A stretch of DNA of 64,000 bases, taken from positions 17,120,501 through 17,184,500 of the forward strand of contig CP142454.1 of NCBI GenBank assembly GCA_038049695.1, read 5' to 3'. The position numbers were made by a program, and so were the translations under genes. Of this stretch, positions 1 through 11,473 are shown in pieces; the first letter of the stretch is position 1; the number at the start of each line of letters is the position of its first letter. Origin of the DNA: Cinnamomum chago (lineage: Eukaryota > Streptophyta > Magnoliopsida > Laurales > Lauraceae). A model generated the notes under the pieces. That model saw nothing but the letters and a program-made list of their open reading frames with translations, made no database searches and was not told the DNA's origin.

Positions 1-813
1 GACTGGAGTGCAATTGCATTTATATAGTGAAGTTATTTGCAATTAACTATGGGCACAGATTGCACATGAGATGTAGGATTGCGGTATCCCAGTTGGAGCC
101 AGCTTTCTATTGAATCCCTACTAGTCCCAACGCTAGCCCAAGATTAGATCATTACTAATTCAACATGAACTCAAAAGGAAATGAAATAGCAAGTTACTAT
201 TTCTATTAGAAGTGAGACTTCTAATAGTGGTAATAGTAAGAAGAGAAGGTTACTAATTATTATGAAAGTGTGGCTTCTAAATAATATTAGTGAGAGGAGG
301 TACATGAGTGCTATAAAAGGAGGAGCAAGGGGTTGGACGTCCCCATCCCTTGGAGTGCACGCCCAACCCTTAAAAGTGCAAGAGTTGCACTACTCCCTCT
401 TCTAGTTTCTCTTCTGGTTTTCTTAGAGCTTTTAGTTGGTTTTCTCTTGGAGATCCCACCATTCTTCTTGAGAAAAGAGATCTGAAGCGGGTCATAGCGT
501 GGAAGACAACGAGGTTTTGGAGATCCTAATTCGCTATAAGAAGAGTTCTTGTTCAAGCAAATTGTCTTCTTCTCCATTAGAGTACTACTGAGCTCCAAAG
601 GTATAATCCACTTCCTTGTTTGTTGTGGATTTATTTTGGTTGCATGGTGATACTATTTGCTATCTTGGAGATAGTGTTTACTGATCTTGATCATGAGTCT
701 GAGGTTCTTGGATCCTGAATTGGGTTTTGTAGCCTTATGGATAACTGATCTCTGCATCAAGTAGATCAAAAGTTTTGAAAACTTATCCACGAGGTCCACC
801 TGTTTCCAACACA
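1..813 (+). mobile_element. possible LTR-type fossil running in from the left edge
   Basis: This stretch has no host gene. It contains a TATA-like box (CTATAAAAGG near 312), a transcript-like leader rich in pyrimidine tracts, and a segment ending TTTCCAACA near 811, an ending often seen in plant LTRs. The left end lies outside the window, and I see no primer-binding site or target duplication, so the family cannot be given. It could also be the promoter and leader of an unannotated transcript. Inference only. Confidence 0.3.
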
Positions 814-2798
814 AGGGGGATCTAAACATTCAGCGCCACCAGATTATCCTAGCCCTTGATTTAACAACCTTAAAGTTTAATGTTAGCTTAACTGTAAGTT
901 TTCTTGAGATTCAATTCCAACGGTGAGTGTTTCAATGGTGCGTGTAAAATTGGGCCTAATGCTAGATCATGAGATGAAAAGAGTATCAAGGGGGTTGCAC
1001 TGATGAAAGGTGGGCCCCACAATGCTGGACTACACTTGTTGCTCGTAGGAGAACATTTTCTTGTAATGACAATAAGATCTATAGAGTTATGGCTGGTAGA
1101 ATTTAAAAATATTAAGACATGGTTAGGATTATAGTAATATCTCTTAAGATTGTCTATTTCGTCTATTTCAATCTTATTTCCTTATTTATCTCATGAGTCA
1201 TGACTCATCCATTGTAATCTATAAATATAGGATTTTCCAAAAGCATTGTGCTCTTATTGGCAGCTCTGGAATCCTTGCATAAGGATAACACCAATAGTTT
1301 TAAGAAAAAACCGGGGGGGGGGGGGGGGGGGGGGAAATTATTGTCTTCGGTAGCTGTACCGTCTTCGGTAGCTGTACCTTCCCAAAGGCTTAATAATGCT
1401 ATAAATCTCATGTTGGCAGGGGCTAGTCAATGTCGTGCATTTGATTTACAGTGGGTAACATTATATCTAGGACATACAATAAGAATTGGATTAAATGGAG
1501 AATAAAGAAAGAGAAAGAAGATGGAGTGCATTTAGGGTTTTGAGGAGAGAGAGAGAGAGAGAGCAGGGAAGAAGAAGATTGTTTGATTCGTCCAGTACCC
1601 ACTGCCCACCTAATGTGCCCACTGTCCATCGAGCCAGTCGTATTCGCCTTGTGCTCTTCTTCTTCTTCTTCTGCTGCTGCTATTTGGAGATGGTTTATTT
1701 TTTGCAAATTCTGAAAAAAAAGAAGGGGAAGGGGAGGAACTGCAATTCTGCAATTCCTGCTTTTCAATGAAGTAGAAATAGGAATGAGAGGCTACCATGA
1801 CACTCAAAGCCATCTCAAATCTCAAATTCCCCATCCCCTCAAGAATTGGCTGACTTTAAAAACCCTGAGTCAAATGTCATCTTTTGTTTGTGCAGATCGT
1901 ATATGAAGATAATTGTGCACAGACTACTACTCGTGCACTAGAAAATTGGAGTTGTATCCGTATCATTATTTTACAAACATCAAGAAAAATCTAAAAGCGC
2001 TCTTTTTCACCAACTTCCAACAATTTTCCTCCGTTTAACCAAAATTGAATTGTCTATGTAACATTTATTGGTCTTAATGCAATTGTGCCATTGTGTCATA
2101 TTAGGCAGTTTATTTTGCCCTTCTTTGTGCATGTTATATGTTGCTGGATTTTTTTACAATCATTTGGTATTTGTACGAGGAACATTATGTCATACATCTA
2201 TCAAATTTCAATTTCCTTCTACCATCTATTCCATCCATGCAGGACCATGGTTTAGTGATTGAGATGGTCGATGTAGGGGGCCCTGCAGTGAGTTGTTGAT
2301 GCCCAAAAAACCTCCTACAATGAAAGATAATAACTCTTCAATTAGTAGCCTGCAATAGAATGATTAAGGAAAGAATGCAATAATTAATAATAGTGGAAGG
2401 CTAGGATCCTAGAATCTTGAGCATTTTAGAATACCCTCTTGGTGCTAATCATTGAATCATGGTCATTGCATGTGTGGAATAGGCGGTTGCATCAAACTAT
2501 ACATTTGCTCTGGTAGAGTACCCTGTAATTTTTGTTTTCAGGATCATAGGTGCTTGGAAACTTTGTTCTTTCTTTATATTTTGGAGAATTGTTTAGATAT
2601 GTATTTGACTTTGGTGAATTCTAATTCTCTGAAATGGTCATTGAAGGTTATAGATGTATCAAATATGGTTCTGCTGTTTTAAGAGGCTTGGAGGTTGAAT
2701 TGTATCGTAGCAGAAGTCTGAAACCCAAACAAATTGTGATTTTTGGCCCCTTTTGAGCTGAATAGTCAGTTGATTTGACAGAACTGCTAGAGGAACAT
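814..2798 (+). other. upstream region of the CONSTANS-like gene
   Basis: No protein-coding gene is supported here. The region holds a TATA-like stretch (CTATAAATATAGG near 1220), the poly-G run listed separately, a GA-rich leader (about 1505-1590) and CTT/CTG-rich sequence, which look like 5' UTR. A leader exon around 1500-1860 joined to the coding exon by a 5' UTR intron is plausible but not proven. The segment around 1125-1145 (TTAGGATTATAGTAATATC) recurs at 38710 and may be a remnant of a shared LTR family. Confidence 0.35.
1313..1334 (+). repeat. 22-base G homopolymer
   Basis: An uninterrupted run of 22 G on the plus strand, preceded by AAAAAACC and followed by a perfect 18-bp tandem duplication of GTCTTCGGTAGCTGTACC (1344-1379). 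Such G runs are rare in plant DNA, can form G-quadruplexes and are prone to sequencing error. The reading frames crossing it are not genes. Confidence 0.9.
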
Positions 2799-5700
2799 AT
2801 GGGTTCTCTATGTGATTACTGTGGGGACCAAAGGTCTGTGGTGTATTGCAGATCTGATGCCGCTTCCCTATGTTTGTCCTGTGACCTTAATGTCCATTCT
2901 GCTAATGCGCTCTCTCAACGCCATCAACGGACTCTTTTATGTGACAGATGTTATTCACAGCCAGCCATAGTTAGGTGCGCTGAAGAGAAGATTTCACTTT
3001 GTCAAAACTGTGATGGGAATGGACACGGTGGGTCAACGTCAGCTTCAGGGCATAATAGAAAACCAATCAACTGCTATTCAGGCTGCCCTTCGGCGGCTGA
3101 ACTTTCTAGGATTTGGTCATTTGTTGAGGACTTTCCTTCCACAGCAGAATCAAACTGCAAGCAGGGGTTGGGCTTGATGAGCATCGATGAGAAATGTGAC
3201 AGTAGCTGTTGGGGACTACCAGAAAACAGCAGCACAGTAGATGTAGCTGCCATGAGCAGTACACATGATTTAGAAAGTGTTGATAAATTTGATGTTTGGA
3301 TTGGATCCTCTTCAATGTCTCCACCAAATCATGTGCCAGGCAATGTAGATCAGTCAGCTGGATATGTGGAATCCAGGGTAATCTATAGCTTTGGAATCCT
3401 TATTTATCTATCATCCCTAATCTTCCCATATTTTATGTGGTGATTGATTTTAAGTTATACATTCATATGCTGTTTTACACTGTATGTGGTATGAACTGTT
3501 AGTTTTGGTTTCTATGATCTATTTGAATAAAAAGGGGGAATTTGTCTGATAAGGTAACTGGCAGATGCTTGACCATGAGCCTATGAAAAATTTGGTGTGA
3601 ATTTATGCTCTTTTTATTTTATTTTTAAGTAATGGTAAATTTTATTTAGGAAGAACTCCACCACCACAACAAGAAGGGTATAAAAGACTTGTACACTTCA
3701 TATATCCTGCTGCTACTGCTGTGCCTTTCAAGCCATCAAATCTGAGGCAATATTAGATGAATGTAGATTTTGGGTATTTTATCAGGTGGGTACAGCAAGC
3801 TAGAGTCCTAGAACGGCAGATTGATTATTCATTAGCTATAAAATCAGCCAGCAGCCTAAAGCAGTCCTAAATTAAAATGAGGGACTTTTTGAATGCAACA
3901 GATCTGGTTTGTAACATTGGGTTATGCAGAATATTTGATGTCGTGTTCATTTGGACTCTATCCATTGGCAGATGGTTGAGAAAGTGGTTGGGACATGGGT
4001 CTAATGGTCTAGTTGTTCGAGTCTTAAAATATTTTTATTTGATTTATGTCAAATCACCATACTAGTAGGGGCATGTTAATTCAAATAATGATGTAGAGCA
4101 TCATATATGATAATTATATTTCTAGATGATATCCCTAATGATATTTGTGATTTTTGTTAATTATCTTTAGAGATGTCATTATATCCTTGAGTATGTTAAT
4201 TAGCTTCAGAAGTATCGTTGTGGCTGATTGTAATCAAACAAGATTCTATAAATATAGTAAAAATAGAATGTAGGAGAGATCATTCCCCTTTGCTGATCAT
4301 CTCCTCTGTTCTTACATTTCTTCAATTTCTTCTCATTCACCACCACTATCAACTATCAAGGAAGTTGCTGCAAGCTGCTTCAGTTCATTTGTTACTGGAA
4401 GTTACTTTTCACTTCATTTCAGGACTGGGTCACGCTCCTGTAGCATGACTTAATTCCTAGATTGCCAAGGACGTGTTCATGTTTCCTCTGATGAGAGAGT
4501 CTATAGTGACAGGCGATGCCATATTTGTAAATTTGGATGCAGCAAAACATTAGATTGTCTTGTCATAATGGGCTCTAAGTAATGGGGGTGGAAGCACTTA
4601 TGCGAAACATTGCAATGGTTACATTTAAGATGAAGACGGCTTAGTGAATAAACTTCGATTATTGGTTTTTTTTTCTGAGTATTTCACACTAAGCTATCTG
4701 GTTCTGCTTATTTTCTTCATATATCATTGAAGTTTCTGCTGTCAGATGTTTCATGGATTTGTTATTGACTAACTGATCTGTTATACAGCTGCCAAAAGGA
4801 CTGGGAATCTGTGAAGATGATGACCTCTATGAAGATTTCAGTGTGGCTGATGTCAACTTGAGCTTTGAAGAACTCTTTGGCATGCCACATAATCAGCCAG
4901 TACAGCCTTTTGAGGACACCAGTATTGATAGCTTGTTTGCAGTGAAAAGCATGCCTGATTCAAGTGGCCAGGGTGGCTTTGTGGCAGAGGTTTCTTTTTA
5001 ACAGATTCTTCTATTGCACAATCTTGCTTCTTTTATCCTGTCTTGATGTGCAATGTCTTTTCCTCCAAATTTATTATTTTAATTTTTGTTAGTTTGCTGT
5101 GCTCGTCCAGGAATTCTTATACATAGCTCAGCAAGACCCACATGAAAAGCTACATCCATGGGGACAAATAATGTTCCATTCTTTCTAGGAACATAGCACT
5201 TTTACCTGTTATTCTGGAAATTGAATTGTATAGTGAATCATTCAAGAGGATGAATCAAATCATATTGTGAATCATCACAAATTGTACGAGTTTTTATTTT
5301 TCTTATAAAAAATAAAAATGAAAAATGAAAAAGGTAGTTATTCATAATCCATAGAACCATCGATACAGTGGCAAATAAGATTATTATATAATCATATGAA
5401 GAACATCATTGACATATATTAATGTATCATAATGATGTGTGAGTCGTTAGATATGTTAAAAATGTCAACATCATTAGGAAAAGTTAACTAGTTGGAGTTT
5501 TTTTTTTTTTTTTTTCTTTTTTTCTCTTTATATAACAAATAAAAATAAAATCCAAATCATCAACCTTATATGGTTAGGATGTCGCTTGAAGTTAAAAAAA
5601 GGTGTTCATGAAAAATCAAAAAGAAAAATGTAGGACGAAACTCTTGTCCAGTTGTACGCTCTAGTTACATGCCTGCTCCTTATTTATCTTTAAAACTTCT

Positions 5701-8422
5701 TTAAAACTCCTTTAAAATCGCACAAATTCTCAAGAGGTTTCACTGGTGACAAGATAACCTTTTAAAAATAGAGATACATAAAAAAGAAAGAAAGTAAAAA
5801 TTACTAATGTTAACCATCTGTATGTGGCTACTCTTGTTCAAACCTCCCCTGAATTGTAAGATTTGATTTAAAAAAAAAAAGTATCGAATTGTAAGATCCA
5901 CATCTGTATCTTAAGATTCACTTGCAAATGATATTCGTGGTATAGTTACAAATCTTTTTCCTTAGGATTCGATACGAATTGTAGGATTCGGGATAAGAAC
6001 CCTAGGATTTTGACAACAATTTGTACCCTTTTTGTGTACTTGGATAGCCAATGAAGATGTCATTAATTGCCTTAGAATCTATCTTATCTTGCTGTTACTA
6101 TGGAATATGCGCTTAGCATGTACATCCAAATACTTTAGGAGGAATTGGAAACATAGGAGTAGTTAGACGTAAGACTTGTATTTGATTTTTATTGGTCCTA
6201 TTGACTTAGACTTGTATTGGACTTTCATTGGTCCTATTGACTTGGGCTGCATTAGTTTTGTGGCCCATTGTGTGGCTTGGGTTGCATCATTTAATCACAA
6301 TAGTATTTTATGAAGGCATACACGGTGGTCTGTTGTCATCGCTTATTTTGTAGTTAAATAATAAAATTCAATAGTCTGTTGTTATAGCCTATTTTGTAGT
6401 TAAATAATAAACACATTAAGATGACACTGATTTGTGAGATAACACTAAAATGATGTGCTAATGAAAATAAATCTGCCACAACCATTAACTTGCATATTGT
6501 TTTAGTGTGTTTGGATGTGTAGCAAGATTGCTACTTCAATTTTCTAGAAGACTAGATGTTAATCTGCTCTACTGTTTCTGGATGATCCAGAAAACTAGAA
6601 CAGATTAGATGGGGCAAAATAAAACACTTAGTTCGTTGCAAATAATTAATGACATCAACAACTGCCATTGATATGGGCTCAAGAAGTTTCAGAGACCAAT
6701 ATCCACCTCTAGTTTCATGCAGTCTATAACAGACAGTGGAAAAAATTACCATCCATTCTTCCGATAACTTTCCTTCAGGGCACTCCCCAATTGTTTCACA
6801 AAGAATGTATTAATGAACTTATGCAACAGATCATCAATTTGTTAATAACTGTTCTCTTTTGCAGGATTCTTCTGCCAGGCAAGTGGAAGTCATGCAGGCA
6901 GCCTGCAGCAATGCAATATCTGCTGATTCCTTGATGTCAAATCCAGGAGCTAAATCTGACTCAAACTTATATTTAGCAGCAAGGCAGGCTCATTCCAGTC
7001 TCTCACTCTCTTTTTCCGGCTTGATCGGTGAAACTAGCGCTGGAGATTATCAAGACTCTGGTGTCTCATCGATGTTTCTCATGGGTGAGCCTCCATGGTA
7101 CCCTCATGGGCCTGAGAGCTCATTACCAAGTGCAAGCAGGGACAGTGCTGTTATGCGGTACAAGGAGAAAAAGAAAACTCGCAAGTATGTCTAAATTTGT
7201 AGAGTTGTAAATATGCACGTGCATGTCAATTTGGCAATAAAGATCAACAACCAAGATTCCCTAACCAATTTATCATGAGATTTTCTTTGATAGATGGATC
7301 AACTGATTAATAATTTTGGTTGATTGTGGGAGCTTTAGACAACATCCATTAGATCTAAAGATAGATGTGATGGATGGGGGCATGATCTGGGACTGTCCAA
7401 GGGTACTACTATCTTGTGGGGTTTGGATGGCATCTTCTGATTTGTACATATACATGTACATGTCAATTTGCCAATACAGGTCAACAGCCAAGATTCCCTC
7501 TCTAATTTATCATGAAATTTTCTTTTATATAGGGATCAACTGATTAATTATTTGGTTGATTGTGAGAGCTTCAAATCACATCTGCTGTGTGTGCCCCCTA
7601 GGTTAACTTTATATCAAAGCTTGTTACATCAACCACCATGGAGGAACAGATTCAAGAGCTTCTCTCAAATCTCCCAAGTTTGAGAACAGTGAACCTCAAA
7701 CTTCCAGACATTCAGTTGTAACCAGCTCCACATATAATGTGTCCAATTTTCTAGGTACTTCATGGGTTATCTATCAGGAGGTACCCAACACTTCTGATAA
7801 GAAATTTGTGAAGTGAATCCATGAAAAAAGAGGTTAGATAAGCTGGTGCACTTAACTGTAGGATTTAAAATGGAAAACTGAAACTAACTGTATTCCTCAT
7901 GCATACAATTATGTACACCTTTCTATATTATTGGCTTGCAAATATGAGAAGAAAATCATAAATCGTCCACAGACAATGTGAACAGACAAAATAATGGTTG
8001 CTTCTCTTGGTTAGTTTAACCCTTTGTGGCCCATCAGTTTTTTTAACATTTTAAAATGCACTGAACCATTGGCTTCACATCTAAAATCACGGATGGAGTA
8101 CACTCAGCAACACTCAAACACTTGGTTGAGTGTTGTATGTTCCTTTTAGTTCATTACAATAGGCCCAACATCAAAGCTCGATGTCTGAGTTTACTCTGCA
8201 TATCAGTGGGTTGATGATTGTATGTTCCTTTTACAATGCTATCATGTTAAGCTAAGTGTATGACCTGTGATGAGTCCTTTTCCTCTAAACAGGTTTGAGA
8301 AGAAGATACGGTATGCTTCTCGCAAGGCAAGGGCGGATGTCAGGAAGCGGGTGAAGGGGCGGTTTGTGAAGGCCGGTGACAAATATGATTATGATCCGTT
8401 GTGCCAGACAAGAAGCTTCTGA
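2799..8422 (+). CDS. CONSTANS-like zinc finger protein (COL9/COL10 type), B-box plus CCT
   Basis: Nuclear transcription regulator of the BBX family; COL9/COL10 relatives in Arabidopsis act in flowering and light/clock output. Coding exons 2799-3377, 4789-4989, 6865-7184 and 8293-8422 join in phase (0, 0, 2) to 409 aa, the size expected for this subgroup. B-box 1 occupies residues 5-42 (C5, C8, C17, C25, C28, H33, H42). A divergent second B-box follows at 48-76 (C48, C51, C60, C68, C71, H76), the pattern of the COL9-15 group. A conserved acidic LPKGLGIC block opens exon 2. The CCT domain is at about 355-397, split by the last intron after TRK; it binds DNA or NF-Y partners in the family. I chose ATG 2799 because family members begin with this MG-x-LC; nothing upstream in frame has an ATG. 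Introns of 1.1-1.9 kb carry old repeats. Confidence 0.93.
3378..4788 (+). other. COL intron 1, with LTR-like remnant
   Basis: Intron starts GTAATC and ends TTATACAG. Its middle (about 4060-4450) has an LTR-promoter-like look: a TATA stretch CTATAAATATAG near 4246 followed by a C/T-rich leader. I see no paired end or target duplication, so an old solo LTR is only a guess. No coding sequence is supported. Confidence 0.3.
7211..7572 (+). repeat. direct duplication of about 125 bp inside COL intron 3
   Basis: Two copies, about 7211-7335 and 7448-7572, spaced 237 bp apart, share CATGTCAATTTG, CAACAGCCAAGATTCCCT-like and GGATCAACTGATTAAT blocks. They are imperfect (several mismatches), so the duplication is not very recent. 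It lies fully in the intron between the third and fourth coding exons and should not affect the protein. Confidence 0.75.
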
Positions 8423-9925
8423 GGAGAGCTGAGTATGAACTATAATTTTAGGAATGCAGGGCTGCCTTATGAATAACTTGAAGACAATGATAGTATTCAG
8501 AGATCAATCATCAATGATTTCCTTCTCTTCGCAACGACAATTCTTACAACTCTCAAGGATACTTTTGAGCATCAAAATACATTCTAGATCTTGGCTTATA
8601 GAATATCCAGATAAGAAGGGAGGAAAAGAATTGGTTTTCCTGGTATTTGCCAACATTGGTGGACTGCAATATGTTCTAACAATGCCGAAGATATATCTCT
8701 TATCATAATGGGAATTCTCTCCCTGACCAGTCACACCCAATTATTGGGTTGTTGTACTTCCTTTTCTCTGCTTTGTAAAGGTGGGCATTTAATTGGCCGA
8801 TTTCACGGAAGTGAATTCCATAGGAGTTCCTCTCTGTGAAATGTAAGATTGCAAGCATTTACTGGTTTGCCTACTTCTTTCCTCAAGTGGCTTTGGAGAT
8901 CTCACTTTAATCACATCACCTGTGGTGCTAACACGGTCAGGTTGGGCATGCAAATCTGCTATTTCAGATGTTATATAATTTTTTTTCCCTTGTGAAATAT
9001 TTGGAGCACAAAATCTATGTATGTACTTGAACTGGTTTGTCTTTTATTGAGATATCAATTTGTAGTAATTGTTAGAAAAGTTGTACAATGTCAGCTATTT
9101 AGGTTTGTTTTTGTTTTAACTATAAATTCAGGATTGTGGAATCAAGGCCTCATGTATCTTGCTCCTAGAGTTTGTATTAGATGTTGATTTCCCTTTCATG
9201 TTGCTACTTTTCTACCGAACTCTCTATCAATGGCCGCTGCAAATTCGTTTACTGAGAACGAAGTGAGGGACGTCATTTAAGTGAACATGCAACCATGGCA
9301 GGCAGAGATGGGGGTAGCGGGGTTACAAATGGCCTCCTCAAGAAAATTCTTCTTACATGGACGCCCTTGAAGTAAATTCTCTGCCTCCGCCCTTGTTGTA
9401 ACCCCTTGTCATCAAGACCCATGATGTCTTGATATGGCACATGACCTATGATGCCCTGATATGGCACGGATATGGGATCTACAAACCGTATAGACATAAC
9501 ATGGCACGGATTTTACACGTAAAAAAAAGTGAAATATCAGATTTGATAGGACACATTCCTGATAGGACACCTTCGGTTGTCCATTAGTATCCATGATAGA
9601 TCATTACGTGTGGGGGCTTACTGAGTCCCAACACTTGAACTGCAACCTGTCATAGATTGCAACCGAGTTTTGACTTTTGAGTACGTCCACCATGACGACA
9701 ACACTCCCATAAACTATTCTGCTTATCAAGAGGAAATAACTTTGAGGGCATTTGAAAACTCCAAAAATAAGCTCCTATTTTATAACTTAGGACTTATTTA
9801 CATATTACAGTTGTTTTTTGGTATACCTCTGAATGTATTTTCTATTTTTACAGTTTATTTATAAATTAGAGATTTTACATTTAAAAAAAAAAAGAAGCTA
9901 AGGGGTAGTTGGGAAACTCTAATCT
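8423..9925. other. intergenic stretch between the COL gene and the MULE
   Basis: About 1.5 kb with the 3' UTR of the COL gene at its start (likely to about 9100) and otherwise no supported gene. It has one weak local repeat of GATATGGCAC (about 9430-9510). Short open frames on both strands show no family resemblance. Confidence 0.6.
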
Positions 9926-9934
9926 AATTAATAA
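9926..9934. repeat. 9-bp target-site duplication, left copy (AATTAATAA)
   Basis: Directly abuts the left end of the Mutator-like element and is identical to 24922-24930 at the right end. Nine bases is the usual Mutator-superfamily duplication length. It fixes both element boundaries to the base. Confidence 0.92.
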
Positions 9935-10541
9935 GAGAGGGGCTCTCCTCCACTGCAGTGGAGGAGAGCCTCAGCTGGAGAGGCGTGGGAAGAATTTGGC
10001 TCGTGTGGAAACTAAAAAGGGATGAAAGTGAATTGAAACAGTGTTGCCGCCCAAACGATTCGAGTGAAATGAAAAGAAGCAGAAGCCCAAAATCGAGGCC
10101 CTTCCTCTCCAGCCGATCTCTCTCTCTGCAATCGCTCTCTCTGTCTCTCTCTCTCGCTCCCACGCGTTCTGCTCACGATCTCTCTCCCTCCCGATCTGCT
10201 GCATCTGCTTCTCTCCTTCTCTCCCTGCAATCGCTCTCTCTCTCTCTCTCGATCGCTCCCATCGACACTGCTGCACACGTCGAGAGCTTCTCTGCTGCTG
10301 CGATCGGTCTGCCGACTCCCCTCGTCTCTGCTGCTGCGATCACTGCTTCCTCCCTCGTCTCTGCTGCTGCGCGATCAGACATCCTCACTCACCTGCTGCT
10401 GCGATCGCTGCTTCCTCCCTCGTCTCCCTGCGTCTCTGCTGCTGCGATCTCTCGCTCCCTCTCTCGTCGAGATCTCTCTCTCTCGCTCTCTCTCTCTCGC
10501 CAGAAGCTCTCCCTCTCATCACTGCACTCCCTCCCGATCTC
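9935..10541 (+). repeat. left terminal inverted repeat of the MULE
   Basis: Matches the reverse complement of 24232-24921. The outer 165 bp are unique-looking and about 98% identical to the other end. The inner part is CT-rich with repeats of a roughly 35-bp unit (CTGCTGCGATCNCTGCTTCC-like). It probably holds the promoter of the transposase gene, as TIRs do in MuDR. The long serine-rich open frames across it come from CT and CTG repeats and are not genes. Confidence 0.9.
9941..9970. repeat. perfect 30-bp palindrome near the left MULE tip
   Basis: GGCTCTCCTCCACTG followed at once by its exact reverse complement, starting 6 bp inside the element end. The same palindrome recurs at 24886-24915. 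It could extrude as a hairpin or bind a symmetric dimer of transposase; that role is inference. Confidence 0.95.
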
Positions 10542-11473
10542 TGCTGCTGCATTTCCTCTCAAAAGTCGTCTCTCCCGCTGGTCCTCTGCCTGGCATCGTC
10601 TCCCCCACCTCCCTGAAGTCATCTCTCTGTTTGGATTTCTCTACAACGGACCAAGCCCCTCCCTCAGCAACTCTTCTACACAAAACAGAGTAAGAAAACA
10701 CTTCTGGCTAAGGACTGTTTCTTTAATTTGTTTTGGATCCGGGAATGTGAGATGGAAATTGGATTCTCTGCCCCAGTAGATTTTTTTTAGTAGAGCAACA
10801 AAAGTGCTCTCTCCCAGTGAAGGGCAACAAAAGTGCTCTCTCCCAGTAGATTTTCTTTTTCATGTTTTTCCAACTTTCAGATCTGCTTCTTTACTTTTAC
10901 TATTGCATTTCCAACCTTGGATGAGCCACTCCCTTTTTGATGTAAGACACCTCTCTGTCATCTTCCTCATGCATTTTTAATTGTTTTGTGATCCTGGCCA
11001 TTGATTTGGTACCCCATTATGGACTGATTTTAATTATTTCATGACCCTGCCCATTGCACTAAAAATTCCAAGTTCAGAAGGCTCAAATTATTTTCAAAAT
11101 CATGGAACCATTTTCAAATCTTAAGAAAATATTCAACTATCCCCTTCCAGATCAGTTTTCATGTAACCCCAATTGAATTCGGCCTTCTCCATGGTTGCCA
11201 CTTTAATGCATATATTTTGAGCTAATGGTCTGGATTGAGAGCTGAAAGCCAGATTGCCCCATTGCACTAATAATTAAAACAGAGCTAACTCATGCCTATT
11301 GCAATATAATTCCCACAGAAAACAAGGTAATTTATTTGGGGTTTTTGTCTTTTGTACATGTTATTTGGGGTTTTTGTCTTTTATTTAGTCATGGTTTTAT
11401 AACTTATGAATTTTGGTTTGTTATTCATGAATATGCTTTAATTATTTGTGATCCAGATTGCATATGGATATGA

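Noticed and set aside
1205-1505. Poly-Pro / poly-Gly open frames on both strands
   Set aside because: They are made by the 22-G run; no conserved sequence surrounds it.
9958-10779. Long Ser/Leu-rich open frame (273 codons) in the left TIR, and its partner at 24173-24898
   Set aside because: It arises from CT, CTG and CTC simple repeats in the TIR; the right-end version differs by repeat number and shows no family features.
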